From Coriobacteriia bacterium (GTDB lineage Bacteria; Actinomycetota; Coriobacteriia; Anaerosomatales; PALSA-660), in the NCBI GenBank assembly GCA_025361505.1, contig JANYKZ010000074.1, positions 1-40,311 on the forward strand: a DNA stretch of 40,311 bases. The letters are read 5' to 3'. The notes under the pieces were generated by a model. It saw only the letters and a list, made by a program, of their open reading frames with translations. It made no database searches and was not told the origin of the DNA. A program made the position numbers and the translations under genes. This document shows, one piece after another, positions 15,645 to 29,000 of this stretch; the first letter of the stretch is position 1, and each line of letters starts with the position of its first letter.

Positions 15645-16844
15645 CTACGAGCCGTTCCCGATGCCCAGCGACTTCTGGTAGTCCTTGTAGATGTAGAGCA
15701 GCTCCTTGTCGTAGAGGGAGCGCTTCAACTCGATCGACATCGTGCGCACCAGCGGCAACATCGCGTTGGCCTGCTCCTGCGTCAGGTCGATCCCGTACTC
15801 GTCGAACTTGAGCAGGATCGCCTTGCTGCCGGAGTGCTTGCCGATGACGATCTGCCGGGACAGACCCACCTCTTCGGGAGCGAAGACCTCGTAGGTCTTG
15901 GGGTTCTTGATGACGCCGTCCGCGTGGATGCCGCTCTCGTGGGCGAACATGTTCGTCCCGATGATCGACTTCCACACCGGGATCGTGCGGCCCGCGGCCT
16001 GCGCCACGTACTCGCCCAGCTCCCGGAAACGCTTGGTGTCGAACTGGAGCTGCTCGAAGCCCTCGACATACTTCAGCGCCATGACGACCTCTTCGAGCGC
16101 GGCGTTGCCCGCACGCTCGCCCAGGCCGCCGACGGTCACGTTGACCCAGGTCGCGCCCGCGTGGATGCCGGCGATCGCGTTGGCGACGGCCATGCCGAAG
16201 TCGTTGTGGGTGTGCATCTCGATCTCGAGGCCCGACTCCTCACGGAGCGCCTTGATGACCTGGTAGGTGCGGAACGGCTCCATGAGCCCGATGGTGTCGC
16301 AGAAGCGGAGGCGGTCGGCGCCCTCCTCTTTGGCGGCCTTCGCGTACTCCACCAGGAAGCCGAGCTCGGTGCGCGAGGCATCCTCGGCGTTCACCGAGAC
16401 GTACGCGTCCGGGTTCATGTCCTTGGCGAATGCGACGGCCTCACGGATGGTCGACAGGACCCACGGGCGGTCCTTCTGGAGCTTGGTCTCGATGTGGATG
16501 TCCGAGGTCGCCAGCGAGATGGCGAGGGCGTCCACGCCCGTCTCGAGGGTGACCTTGATGTCCTTCGTGTTCGCGCGGCTCCAGCCCAGCACCGACGCAC
16601 GCAGGCCGAGGTGCGCGATCTCCTCGATCACGTCGCGCTCGTCGCCGCCCATTGCGGGGATCCCGGCCTCGATCTGGTCGATGCCGATCTCGTCGAGCAG
16701 CTTCGCGATTCGGACCTTCTCTTTGTTGGCGAACACCACGCCGGCGGTCTGCTCGCCGTCGCGCAGCGTCGTGTCGTCGATCTTGACCTGATGCATGCCG
16801 AGCTGGCTGTCGACCGGCATGCCGAGCGGCACAACGTGCTCCAC
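15645..16844 (-). CDS. Homocitrate synthase/2-isopropylmalate synthase family enzyme
   Basis: Claisen-condensing DRE-TIM enzyme that joins acetyl-CoA to a 2-oxo acid. The GTG start at 16844 is chosen because AAGGAGG lies exactly 9 nt upstream; the ATG at 16883 has no such site. The product is then 399 residues, without the regulatory C-terminal domain of normal LeuA (over 500 residues). It shows KIDDTTLRDGEQTAGVVF, the metal His in EMHTHNDFGMAV, NVTVGGLGERAGNA and HESGIHADG. IDQIEAGIPAMGGDERD resembles NifV-like homocitrate synthases and Re-citrate synthase. So the oxo acid may be oxaloacetate (citrate), 2-oxoglutarate (homocitrate) or 2-oxoisovalerate; sequence alone does not decide. It is first in the operon with the two dehydratase subunits. 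Confidence 0.9.
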   Translation of the reverse strand: MEHVVPLGMPVDSQLGMHQVKIDDTTLRDGEQTAGVVFANKEKVRIAKLLDEIGIDQIEAGIPAMGGDERDVIEEIAHLGLRASVLGWSRANTKDIKVTLETGVDALAISLATSDIHIETKLQKDRPWVLSTIREAVAFAKDMNPDAYVSVNAEDASRTELGFLVEYAKAAKEEGADRLRFCDTIGLMEPFRTYQVIKALREESGLEIEMHTHNDFGMAVANAIAGIHAGATWVNVTVGGLGERAGNAALEEVVMALKYVEGFEQLQFDTKRFRELGEYVAQAAGRTIPVWKSIIGTNMFAHESGIHADGVIKNPKTYEVFAPEEVGLSRQIVIGKHSGSKAILLKFDEYGIDLTQEQANAMLPLVRTMSIELKRSLYDKELLYIYKDYQKSLGIGNGS

Positions 16845-16902
16845 GGGATCGAACCTCCTTCGGGAAACCGGAAGCGAACGCATGCCCGCCTCGGAATCTC
16901 AC

Positions 16903-16931
16903 AGTTTAGCGTGAGCGCCCTCGGAGCGGAA
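16903..16931 (-). promoter_or_regulatory. Promoter of the synthase-dehydratase operon
   Basis: TAAACT (16903-16908) with TTCCGC (16926-16931) 17 bp upstream on the minus strand. The start would be near 16896, giving a 50 nt leader to the GTG at 16844. The -35 is weak. Confidence 0.45.
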
Positions 16932-16940
16932 GGGAAAGAG

Positions 16941-16971
16941 CAGGGCCCGTCTCGTATCGAGACGGGCCCTG
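16941..16971 (-). terminator. Rho-independent-type terminator after the giant gene
   Basis: A perfect 14-bp stem, CAGGGCCCGTCTCG (16941-16954) and its complement (16958-16971), with a three-base loop. On the minus strand it is followed by CTCTTTCCCTT. It lies 30 nt beyond the stop of the giant gene and upstream of the next promoter, so it separates the two operons. Confidence 0.85.
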
Positions 16972-17000
16972 CGTACACCTTGCCGCATATCCCGGGGCTT

Positions 17001-20000
17001 CTAGTAGCTCCAGTAGTAGGTGCCGTTGGTCGGCATCACGCCGGTCCAGACTCCGTAGGGGCCGCCGTAGCCGTCCGAGTCCCAGTCCTCGTAGTAGTCG
17101 CAGGACATGTAGTAGTTCTGACCTGCGGGGACGGTCACGTCCCAGCTCAGGCCCGACCCCGAGCCCTGCACCCTGGTCGAGGCGATGACGGCTCCCGCCG
17201 CGTTGTGCACGCTCAGGTCGGCGAGGCCGTAGCCGGGCCACCGGAACGACAGCGTGGCGGTGCCGGTCGCTGCGGCGGTCACGGTGAAGCTCCACGCGTG
17301 GGGCGCCTCGATGTTGCCGGCCTTGTCGACCGACCAGAAATCGATGTGGTGGGAGACCGTGCCCGATGCGGGGGCGGCGACGACGACCGAGGTCCCCGCC
17401 TGCTCGACACCGTCGTCGACGCGGTAGTAGGTGACGTTGACGCCCGACCCGTTGACGTTGTCCGTCGCGCTCAGCGCGATCGTCGCCTGGCCGGTGTAGG
17501 ACGCTACGCCGTTCGACGTGGTGGTCGGGGCGATCGTGTCGGGCAGAGGCGCCACCGTGAACGTCACCTGCTTCTCGACCTCGGCGTTGCCCGCGTTGTC
17601 GACGGACCAGAACACGATGGTGTGAGACACGATCCCCGTTGCGGGCGGCGCGATCACGATCGTCAGCCCGGACTGGACGGTGCCGCCGTCGACCTTGTAC
17701 CAGGTGGCCCGCACGCCGGCGCCGCCGGCGTTGTCCGTCGGAGTCAGCACGACGGTCGCGGTCCCCGTGTAGGAGGCCAGGGCGTTAGAGACCGTCGTCG
17801 GAGCGGTCAGGTCCGGCGCGGTCACCACGAACGTGGCCGTCTTCGGAGCCTCGATGTTGCCCGCCCAGTCGACGGACCAGTAGTCGATGTGGTGCGTGCC
17901 GGCGCCGGTGACCCCGATCAGGGTGCTCTCGACCTGGGGACCGTCATCCCACGTGTAGTAGGTGTGCGCGACGCCGGAGCCGCCCACGTTGTCGGTGGCG
18001 GTCAGCCTGATCTGGCCGGTCCCCAGCGGGTAGGTCGCGGAGGCGTCGGACGAGGTCGTCGGCGCGATCGTGTCGTTGCCCGCGACGGTGTAGCTGACCG
18101 TCTTGTGCGGCGTCTCCTCGTTGCCTGCGCCGTCGACCGACCAGAACTCGAGTGAATGCGCACCCGGTCCGCCGGTCGGCACCTGGAGTCCGACCGTCGC
18201 CACGCCGCCGTCGAGACGGTAGTAGGTGCTGGCCACGCCCCAGCCGCCGGCGTTGTCAGTAGCCGTCAGTTGGATCACGCCCGGCACCGCATAGGTGGAC
18301 GACGCGTTGGACGTGGTCGTCGGCGCGATGGTGTCGGGAACCGGCCACGACTTGAAGGTCGCGGACCTCTGGGACTCGACGTTGCCCGCGTTGTCGACGG
18401 ACCAGAAGTAGATCGTGTGCCACACGCCGGAGCCGGAGGCGGGCGCCGGGACGGAGACCTGTGTGCCGGTCTGGATGAGTCCGGTGTCGACCTTGTAGTA
18501 GGTGACCCTCACGCCCGAGCCACCCGTGTTGTCGGTCGGGCTCAGCGTGATCTCGGCGGTGGGGGTGTTGTACGCGGTCTGAGCGTTCGACAGCGTCGTC
18601 GGGGGTGTCAGGTCGACGTTGAACGTGACCGTCTTGTGCGGCCACTCCTGGTTGTTCGCGAGGTCGACCGACCAGAACTCGATCGTGTGCGACCCGGCCG
18701 CGGCCACGGAGACCGTGGTGTTCGGCGCCGTGCCGGTCAGCTGAACGCCGCCGTCGAGCTTGTAGTAGGTGTAAGCGACGCCCAGGCCACCGGCCTCGTC
18801 GGAGGCCGACAGTGAGATGACTGCGGTGCCCGCGTAGGCCGAAACGCCGTTGGACGTGGTGACCGGCGCGGTCACGTCGGCTGGCGCCGCCACCGTGAAG
18901 TTCCACGTCTTGGTAGAGGATGCGCCGAGGGCGTCGGTGAAGGTCGCCGCGACCGTGTGCTGGCCGTCGGCCAATCCGTATGCCGAGACCGCGGCCGAGG
19001 CGAGCGTGTTGTTCAGGATCACGCTGGTGGTCTGCGCGACATTGTCGATCACGATGACCGCGTCGGTGATGGCCTGCGTGTCCTGCGCCGTGACGGTGAT
19101 GCCCGGGTTGCGGACGTTGACCGTCTGGCCGTCGCCGGGCGTCATGCCCGTGAAGACCATGTTGGCCGGGACCGCCGTGATGGTGAACGTCTTGGTGTTG
19201 GCGACCTCGACGTTGCCGTTGATGTCGACCGACCAGAAGTAGATGGTGTGCGACACCGTCCCGCCGCGAGGCGGCGCCACGACGATCAGGCTGCCCGTGG
19301 TCTCCGCGCCCGAGTCGATCCGGAAGAACGTCGTGGGAGGCACTCCGCAGTTGTCGGTCGCCGTCAGCGAGATCCTGGCCTGGCCCGTGTAGGCGCTCAG
19401 GGCGTTCGAGGTCGTCACCGGCTTCGTCGTGTCGTTCGCGGTCACGCTGTAGGAGATCGACTTGTGCGGCGTCTCGGTGTTGTCCGCGCGGTCGATCGAC
19501 CAGAACTCGAGGGTGTGAGCGCCCGGACCGCCGGTGCGGATCGCCGTGCCCGTCGCGACGGTGGCGCCGTCGAGCCGGTAGTAGGTCGTGGCGACGCCCC
19601 ATCCGCCGTAGTTGTCCGTGGCGGTGAGGGTGATGAGCCCCGGGACCGCGTAGACGGACTTGTAGTCGGAGATGGTCGAGGGAGCGGTCGTGTCCGCCGG
19701 TGCGGCGATCGTGAACGTCGCGCTCTTGGTGGTCTCGATGTTGCCCGCGTTGTCGATGGACCAGAAGTAGATGGTGTGCTGGACCGATGAGAACGTCGGC
19801 GGCGCGACGCTGATCGACGTACCGGAGGTCTGTCCACCGGTGTCGACCTTGTAGTAGGTGTACTTGACGCCCGAGCCGCCCGCTTCGTCCGTCGGGGTCA
19901 GGGTGATGTTGGCCGGGCCCGTGTAGGAGAGCTGGGCGTTCGAGGTGGTGACGGGGGCGGTCGAGTCCACCTTGTAGGTGAGGTTCTTGTGCGGCGACTC

Positions 20001-23000
20001 GATGTTGCCCGCGTTGTCGACGGACCAGAACTCGAGCATGTGCGTGCCCACGCCGCCGGTGCCGAGGAGCGTGCCCTCGGTCGTCGTGCCGCCGTCAAGC
20101 CGGTAGTAGGTGTGAGCCACGCCGGATCCGCCGTCGTTGTCCGACGCCGTCAACTGGATGGTGCTCGCGGCGACGTACGCCGAGAGGGCGTTGGACGTCG
20201 TCGTCGGTGCGATGACGTCCTTGATCGCGACCGTGAACGACTTGCTGTTCGCGATCTCGATGTTGCCCGCGTTGTCGATGGACCAGAATGTGATCGTGTG
20301 CGTGACAGGCCCGCCCGCCAGCGGTGCGGCGACGGAGATCGACGTACCGGTCGTCTGGGCACCACCGTCGAGGGTGAAGTAGGTGGCCTTCACGCCGGTG
20401 CCGCCCGGGTTGTCGGAGGGGAACAGCGTGACGACCGCGTCGCCGAAGTACTGGTTCACCGCGTCCGACAGGGTGGTCGGCGGCGTGAAGTCACTCTGGA
20501 TCGACACGTTGAAGGTCCACGTCTTGGAGGCCTGCGCCCCGACCGAGTTCGTGACGGTGAAGACGACGGTGTGCGTCCCGTTGGTGAGGCCGGTGGCCGT
20601 GAACGTCGAGACCGCGGTGGTGGATGTGATCGAGTTCGTCGGGGTCTTGGTCACCCCGTCGAGGGTCGCCGTGACGTTGGTGATGTTCTTGTCGGCGACC
20701 GCCTTGACCGAGACGACCGTCGTGCCCGTCCCGACGGACGAGCCGGCGACAGGCGTCAGGTTGCTGAACGCGACGACGGCCGGGATCGAGTCCACGGTGA
20801 ACGTGGCGTTGTTGGCGGTCTCGACGTTGCCGGCCTTGTCCACGGACCAGAACGCGATGGTGTGAACGACAGAGCCGGCGATCGGCGCGGCGATCGAGAT
20901 GGCAGTGCCGGTCTGCTGCGCGCCTCCGTCAACCTTGTAGTAGGTGCCCGCGACGCCCCAGCCGGTGTCACTCGCCGACAGGGTGATGGTCGCGGAGCCG
21001 ATGTAGTAGCCCGTCGCGTTGGACGTCGTGATCGGAGGCGTCGTGTCCGGCGTGACGTAGTAGGTGACGGACTTGTGTGGCGTCTCGGTGTTGTTGGCCC
21101 GGTCGACGGACCAGAACTCGAGGGTATGCGAGCCACCGCCGCCCGTGCCGACCTGGCAGGTGGAAGCCGACACGGACGTCGCGCCCGCGCCGTCAAGGTT
21201 GTAGTAGACCGCGCTGACGCCCCAGCCGCCCGAGTTGTCGGTGGCGGTCAGGGTGATGGTCGCCGGAGCGGAGTAGGTCGCCGAAGCGTTCGACACCGTC
21301 GTCGGGGCGATCGAGTCGGGCTGCGCGCTGACCGTGAAGGTCGCGCCCTTCGCTGTCTCCGTGTTGTTCATGTTGTCGACCGAGTAGAAGTCGATGTGGT
21401 GTACGGCCGATGCGTAGACGGGCGGAGCGACGAGGATGGTGGTCCCCACGACCTGCGTGCCCCCGTCGACCTTGTAGTACGTGTACTTGAGGCCCGACCC
21501 GGGAACGTTGTCCGCCGCGGTCAGCGTGATGGTCGCGGTACCGGTGTAGGACGACAGCGCGTTGCTGGTCGTGGTCGGCGCGGTCATGTCGACGTTGTAG
21601 GAAGCGGTCTTGGTCGCCTCCTTGTTACCGGCAAGATCCGTGGACCAGAACTGGAGCGTGTGCACGCCCGAGCCGCCGGTCGGGACCGCGGTGCCGACAC
21701 CCGCTGCTGCGCCATCGACGCTGTAGTAGGTCTTGTCCACGCCCCAGCCGCCCGTGTTGTCGACCGCCGTCAGCGTGATCGTCGAGGGACCGGCATAGAA
21801 GGCGACCGCGTTCGACGTGGTGGTCGGCGGCGTGGTGTCCGCAGGCGGAGACACGGTGAACGTGGCGCTCTTGGCGACCTCCGTGTTGCCGGCGACGTCG
21901 ACGGACCAGAACGTGATGGTGTGTGACACGGGCAGGCCCGTGGCCGGTCCGGCGACCGTGATGGTGATCCCGGACAGCTGCGCTCCCGCGTCGATCGTGT
22001 AGTAGGTGTACTTGATGCCCGACCCACCGACGTTGTCGACCGGGGAAAGGGTGATGCTGGCGCTGCCCGCATACGCGGCCAGCGCGTTCGACGTCGTCGT
22101 CGGGGCGGTCATGTCGACCTTGTAGGTCACCGTCTTGGTCGCCTCGGAGTTGCCCGCCTTGTCGACGGACCAGTACAGCAGGGTGTGGGAACCCTCCCCT
22201 CCCGTGGCGACGGTGGTCCCGGTGGTCACGGCGCCGGTGTCGAGCTTCCAGAACGTGTTGGCGATGCCCCAGCCGCCCGTGTTGTCGACCGGCGACAGCG
22301 TGATCGTCGACGGAGCCGGGTAGACCGACAGCGCGTTGTGGCCGGTGGTCGGGGCGGTCGTGTCCGGCAGCGCGTTCACGGTGATGGTCGCTGTCTTGGC
22401 GACCTCCGTGTTGCCCGCGCGGTCGACCGACCAGAAGGAGATGGTGTGCACCGCCGAGAACGCGGTCGGCGCCGGGACCGAGATCGCGGTGCCGGACACC
22501 TGCGTGCCGCCATCGATACGGTAGTTCGTACTCGCCACGCCCCAGCCGCCGAGGTTGTCGGTCGCGGTCAGGGTGATGTTCGCGGTGCCCGTGTAGGTCG
22601 CGAGCGCGTTCGACACCGTTGTCGGTGCGATCGAGTCGGGCATCGGCGCCACCGTGAAGCTGCCCGTCTTGTGAGGCGTCTCGACGTTGTTGAGGTTGTC
22701 CACCGACCAGAACTCGATCGTGTGGGCCACAGCCGCGCCGTACGCCGGAGGCGCGACGGTGACCACGGTACCCGTCGTCTGGGCGCCGGAGTCGAGCTTG
22801 TAGTACGTGGACTTGACGCCCGATCCGCCGGGGTTGTCCGTCGCGGTCAGCGTGATGGTGGCCGTACCAATGTAGGCAGGCTGCAGGTTCGAGGTCGTCG
22901 TCGGGGGCGTGCCGTCAGGACCGCCCACGTTGAACGTCCACGAGGACAGCGCCTGCCCCTGACCGGTGACGGCGAACGAGAAGACCACGGTGTAGGTGCC

Positions 23001-26000
23001 GTCGGGCAGCCCGCTGGTCGCGAACGTCGCGAGGGCCTTGGTGTTGTCGGTGACCCAGTAGGACGTGTCGACCCAGTAGGGCGGCACGTAGACGGTGTTG
23101 CCGCACCCGTCGTCCTGGTAGTAGTCGCCGGCCCAGTAGCCCTGGCTGACGAGGTAGGTGTTGGGATACGTGACCGTGACCGGATAGGTGATCCCGTTCA
23201 GCGTCGCCGTGACTCCGGCTATGTTCGCGGTCGCCTGACCCATCACGGAGACGGTCGGGTTGCGCACGACGATCGTCGAGTTCGGCGTCGGCGTCTGGTT
23301 CGTGAACACCACGTTGGCCAGCGCCGGAGCGATCGTGAAGGTCCTGCTGTTGGTGACCTCGACGTTGCCGGCGTTGTCCCCGGACCAGTAGTAGACGGTG
23401 TGCAACACGGGGGCGCCTGACAGCGGACCGGCGACCGATATCGAGGTCCCCGTCATCTGCGCGCCGGAGTCGATCCGGTAGCGGGTGTACGCGATACCGG
23501 AACTCGGCGCCTTGTCGGTCACCGTGAGATTGATGTTCGCCGAGCTCGTGTAGGTCGCCGTCGCATCGGAGCTGGTGACCGGCGCGGTGAGGTCGACGAT
23601 CCAGTACACGAACTGGTGCGCGCTCACGTTGCCGGCGAAGTCGACGGCCCAGAACTCGAGCTTGTGCTGGCCTTCCGCGCCCGTTCCGATGATCGTGAAC
23701 GGCACCGTACCCGTCGTGACGGGCCCGTCGTCGAGACGGTAGAAGATGTACTGGACGCCCCATCCGGTGTCGGTCGCGGTGATCGAGAATGTCGCGGTCG
23801 TGCTTCCGTAGTAGGGGTTGCCGTTCCACCCGGTGGTCGGCGGCGTGGTGTCCGCGAGGGCGTTGATCGTGAACGTCTTGGTCTGCGTCGTCTCGACGTT
23901 GCCCGCGTTGTCCGTGGAGTAGAACGAGATGGTGTGCGCGGCCGACCCGCCCACAGGAGCCGGTACGGCGAGCGAGGTGCCCGCCACGTACGCGGCTGAG
24001 TCGAGCTTGTAGTAGGTGTTCGCGACGCCCGACCCGCCCGTGTTGTCCGTGGCGGAGAACGTGATCCCGGCCGCCCCCGTGTACGTCGGGACGATGCTCG
24101 ACGTCGTGGTCGGGGCGATCGTGTCGACCGTGAACGTCCACGTCTTCGTTGCCTGGCGTCCGCCGGTCACGGTGAAGGTCACGGTGACCGTGTGCGAACC
24201 GCCGGCCATGCCGGTCCTCGGCATCGACACGGCACCGTTGGTGTTGCTGACGGTGTATACGACCGTCGGAGTGACGGCGACGCCGTCGATGGTGGCCACG
24301 ACGGAGCTGATGGCCAGGGACGCCTGACCGGTCACCGTGATGGTCGGGTTGTTCACCTTGATGTAGGTGGTCGACGGATAGACGTTGGACCACGTGACCG
24401 TGGCCGGGGTGGCGATGACGGTGAAGTCCGCGGTCTTGTGCGGCGTCTCCTCGTTGTTCGCGCGGTCGACCGACCAGAACTCGAGATGGTGCGCGACGCT
24501 CCCGGTGAGCGGATCCGGAACGACGATGACCGTGCCCGCGGTCTGTGCTCCACCGTCGAGCTTGTAGTAGGTGTTCGCAACTCCCCAACCGCCGCTGTTG
24601 TCGGTGGCGGTCAGCGTGATCGTGGCGGGTCCGGTGTAGGACGCGACCGCGTTCGACGTCGTGGTCGGCGCCGTGATGTCGACGGAGACCGTGTAGGACG
24701 CCGACTTGACCGGCGACTCCGTGTTGCCCGCCCGGTCCTGCGCGTAGAACCTCAGCGTATGGACGCCTCCGCCGCCGGTCGGGACCGACGCGGTGGAGGA
24801 TTCGACCGACTGGTAGGCCGCGTTGTCGAGCGAGTAGAAGATCCGGGCCACGCCCCAGCCGCCCACGTTGTCCACGGCGGTGAGGGTGATGTTCGCCGGA
24901 GAGGCGTACGCGGCCAGCGCGTTTGAGGTGGTGGTCGGCGCGATCGTGTCAGGCAGCGGGTTGGACACGAACGACGCCGACTTCTGCGCCTCGACGTTGC
25001 CGACCGCGTCGACGGACCAGTAGTAGAGCGTGTGGTTCAGGGGTCCCGTGAACGGGTTCGGGACGATGACCGTGGTGCCCGTCGCCGTGACGCCGCTGTC
25101 GAGCTTGTAGTACGTCGTCTGCACGCCCGAGCCGCCGAAGTTGTCGGTGGCGACCAGCGAGATCGTCGCCGTGCCCGTGTAGGAAGGCAGCACGGAAGCG
25201 GTCGTGGTCGGCGCCGCGACGTCGGTGGTGAACGTCCACGTCTTGGTCGTGCGCTCGGTGGTGCCGAGGATGAAGGTCACCGAGACCGTATGAGAGCCGC
25301 TCGCAAGACCCGACGTCGGGAACGTCGCCGTCGCCTGGTTGGGGTTCGACGCGACCCAGTACGAGGTGTCGACCCAGAACGGGGCGACCCACACCGTTCC
25401 GCCGCACCCGTCGTCCGTGTAGTACCCGCCGTCCCAGTAGCCCTGGACGACGGTGTAGCCGCCGCCGGGGGTGACGGTCGGCGTGTAGGCGACGCCGTCG
25501 ACCTTGGCCGTGACGCTCGTGATCGGCGCGAGCGCCAGCGCGGTGATCGACACCGTCGGGTTCGACACGCCGAGCATCGCGCCGGGGGCGGGGCTCATGG
25601 CGGAGAACGTCATGGGCACCGGGGCGCCCTCGACGCTGAAGGTCGCGGTCTTGGCGGGCGACTCGACGTTGCCGGCGAGGTCGACCGACCAGAAGGTGAT
25701 CGTATGGTCGACGGGCGTGCCCAGAGGCGGCGCGACGACGATGGTGTTGCCGGTCTGCTGGACCCCCGCGTCCACCTTGAAGTAGGTGTACGCGACGCCC
25801 CAGCCGTTCGCGGTGTCCGTGGCGGTCAGCGTGATCGTGGCCTGGCCCGTGTAGAAGGGCACCGCGTTCGAGGTGGTCGTGGGGGGTGTCGTGTCGGCGG
25901 CGACAGTGTACGACACGAACTTGTGCGGGGTCTCGATGTTCGCCGCCGCGTCGACAGACCAGAACTCGAGGGTGTGCGCGCCGGCGCCGCCGGTCGACGG

Positions 26001-29000
26001 GTTGTTGCCCGTCAGCTGTGCTCCCCCGTCGAGCTTGGAGAACGTGTTCGCGACGCCCCAGCCACCGGGGTTGTCAACGGCGGTGAGGGCGATTGTCGAC
26101 GGACGCAGGTAGGACGCCACGGCGTTCGACGTCGTCGTCGGCGCGATGGTGTCGGGCGGGATCGACACGGAGAACGTCGCGGTCTTGACGACCTCGGTGT
26201 TGCCCGCGTTGTCGACGGACCAGAACTTGATGGTGTGCTGGACAGGCGCACCGACGAGCGGAGGCGCGATCACGATCGAGGTCCCGGCGGTCTGCGCACC
26301 CGCGTCGACCTGGTAGTAGGTGTACTTGAGGCCCGAACCGCCGGTGTTGTCGGCCGGGGTCAGCGTGACCGTGGCCGTCCCGGCGTAGCTCGACAGGACG
26401 TTGGATGCGGTCGTCGGCGCGGTCCAGTCGACCATGAACGAGGCCGTCTTGGTGGTCTCCTTGTTGCCGGCCTTGTCGGTCGACCAGAACAGCAGCGTGT
26501 GCTGGCCCTGGGTCGCGACACCGACGCTGGTGGTCGGGACGGTGCCCGTCTGCTGCGTTCCGTCGAGCTTGTAGAAGGTGTTGGCGAGACCCATGCCGCC
26601 CACCTCGTCGGACGCGGTCAGGGTGATGGTGGTCGCCGCCGAGTACATCGCGACCGCGTTCGAGGTCGTGACGGGAGCGGTGACGTCGGCGGGCGCGTTG
26701 ACCGTGAACGTCCACGACTTGGTCTTCGAGGCGCCGCTCGCGTTCATGAAGGTCACCGAGGCGACGTGGGTGCCGTTGGCGAGGCCCGACGTCGAGTAGG
26801 TGGCGATCGCCGAGTTCGGGTCGGCCGGCACCCAGTACGACGTGTCCACCCAGAACGGGGCGACCCACACCGTTCCGCCGCACCCGTCGTCGGTGTAGTA
26901 GCCACCGTCCCAGTAGCCCTGGGTGACCATGTAGCCGCCGGGATTGGTCAGGGTGACGGGCCGCGAGATGCCGTCGATCGTCGCGCTGGCACTCAGGATG
27001 ACCTGGTCCGCCACGGCCTTGACGGAGACGTCGGGATTACGTACCCCGACCGTCGAGAACTCCGCCGGAGTCATCAGCGAGAAGGTCATGTTCGCGACCG
27101 CAGCGACCTGGAAGGTGGCGCTCGTCTGCGCTTCCGTGTTGCCGGCGTTGTCGACGGACCAGAAGTACAGGGTGTGCCACACCGCGCCCGCTGTCGGCGC
27201 CGGCACGGTCAGCGAGGTCCCCGTCATGCGGGCGCCCGTGTCGAGCTTGTAGTAGGTGTAGGCGACGCCCGACCCGCCCGTGTCATCGATCGCGCTGAGG
27301 TTGATGACGGCCGGGCCCGCGTAGGTACCCACGATGTCGGAGGTCGTGGTCGGGGCGACCATGTCGATCTTGAACGACGCCATCTTGTGCGGCGCCTCGA
27401 CGTTTCCCGCCAGGTCGGAGGACCAGAACTCGAGCGTGTGCTGTCCGCTCCCGCTCACGCTGAAGCTGGTGATCGGCGCCGTGCCGGTCGTCACGGAGCC
27501 GCCGTCGATGCGGTAGAGCGTCGCTGCGACGCCCGATCCGTTCGCATTGTCGGTGGCGGTGAGCTTGATGACAGCGGGCGCGTTGTAGACCGAGCGCACG
27601 TCGGAGACCGTCGTAGGCGGCACGCCGTCGACGTTGAAGGTCATCGACTTGTGGACCTCGATGTTGCCGGCGTAGTCGGTCGACCAGTATTCCAACGTGT
27701 GCGCGCCGGTGCCGTTGATGGTGACGATGTGGCCGTCGGTCTGCGGGCCCGAATCGATACGGAAGTAGGTGTGCTCGACACCCGAGCCGCCAAGGTTGTC
27801 GAACGCGCTCAGGTACAGAGATATCGAGTCAGCGGTCGTCGAGACGGTGCGCGCGTACGTGGTCGGCGCGTCCGTGTCCGACGGCTTGCTGACGAACGAG
27901 ACGACCTTCGCCGGATACTCGACGTTGCCCGCATAGTCCGCCGCCCAGTACTGGATGACGTGCGCGTGCGAGTAGCCGTCGGTCGGGGCGGCGACGTAGA
28001 CCTGCGTGCCCTTGACGGTCGGGGCACCGTCGAGCGAGTAGTAGATGCCCTTGATCCCCGAGCCCGGGTCGATCGACGACAACACGAAGGTCTGGGTCGA
28101 CCAGTACGTGCCGCCCGCTCGGGCTGTGATCGAGGTGACCGGAAGGATCGTGTCGACCTTGAAGGTCTTGGTCGTGTGCGTCGACTCGACGTTGCCGGCG
28201 TTGTCTTCCGCCCAGTACTCGAGCGTGTGCGTCGCGTCGCCGGAAACCGTGATGGCGTAGCTGTCCGGGGGGTTGCCCTTGCCGGTCAGCGTGCTCTCCA
28301 CGCCGTCGACCTTGTAGTGCATGGTCTTGACGCCGGACTGCACGTCCCACGAGTAGAGGTGGATGATCGCGGGCGACACGGACCGGTTGTAGTACGGCAC
28401 GACGTCGTCGTACGAGGTCGGCGCGGCATTGTCGGGAAGCGCGGTGACCGTGCACTGGAACGTCTTGAAGTCCTCGACGTTGCCCGCCTTGTCGACGGCC
28501 CAGTAGTCGACCGTCCACGAGCCGGCTCCCAGCATGATCGGGTTCGAGACCTGCTCGAAACCGTCAGCCTGGTTGCGCCAGTGGATCTCCCGCACGCCCG
28601 AGCCGTCCACATCCGTCGCCGTCAGGTGGACGACCGCTTGCCCGGCGTAGCTCCCCGTGTTGTCGGTCGTCGTGACCGGGGGCGTCGTGTCGATCCGCAG
28701 CGTCGTGGTCTTGGGTTCCTCGGCGTTGTCGGCGTTGTCCACCGAGTAGTAGCTGATCGTGTGCAGCCCGTCGCCCGTGACCGTTACCCACGTGAGCCCC
28801 ATGAGCGTCGTGCCGGCCTGATACGGGCCGTCGTCGATCTTGAACCAGGTCGACTTGAGCCCCGAGCCGCCCGCGTTGTCCTCGGCGGTCAGCTGGAACA
28901 CGGCCGGACCGTTGTAAAGGTCGTTGTTGTGCGCCGCGGTGATCGGAGCGATCCGCTCCGGAGTGATCGTGAACGACTGCGACTTCGCGATCTCGACGTT

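Noticed and set aside
17001-17280. LPXTG sortase anchor on the giant protein
   Set aside because: The C-terminus ends in YYWSY with no LPXTG, no hydrophobic helix and no basic tail.
15324-18155. Open frame of 943 codons on the plus strand
   Set aside because: It runs over the leuC-like and synthase genes and the end of the giant gene; its composition is that of an antisense shadow.
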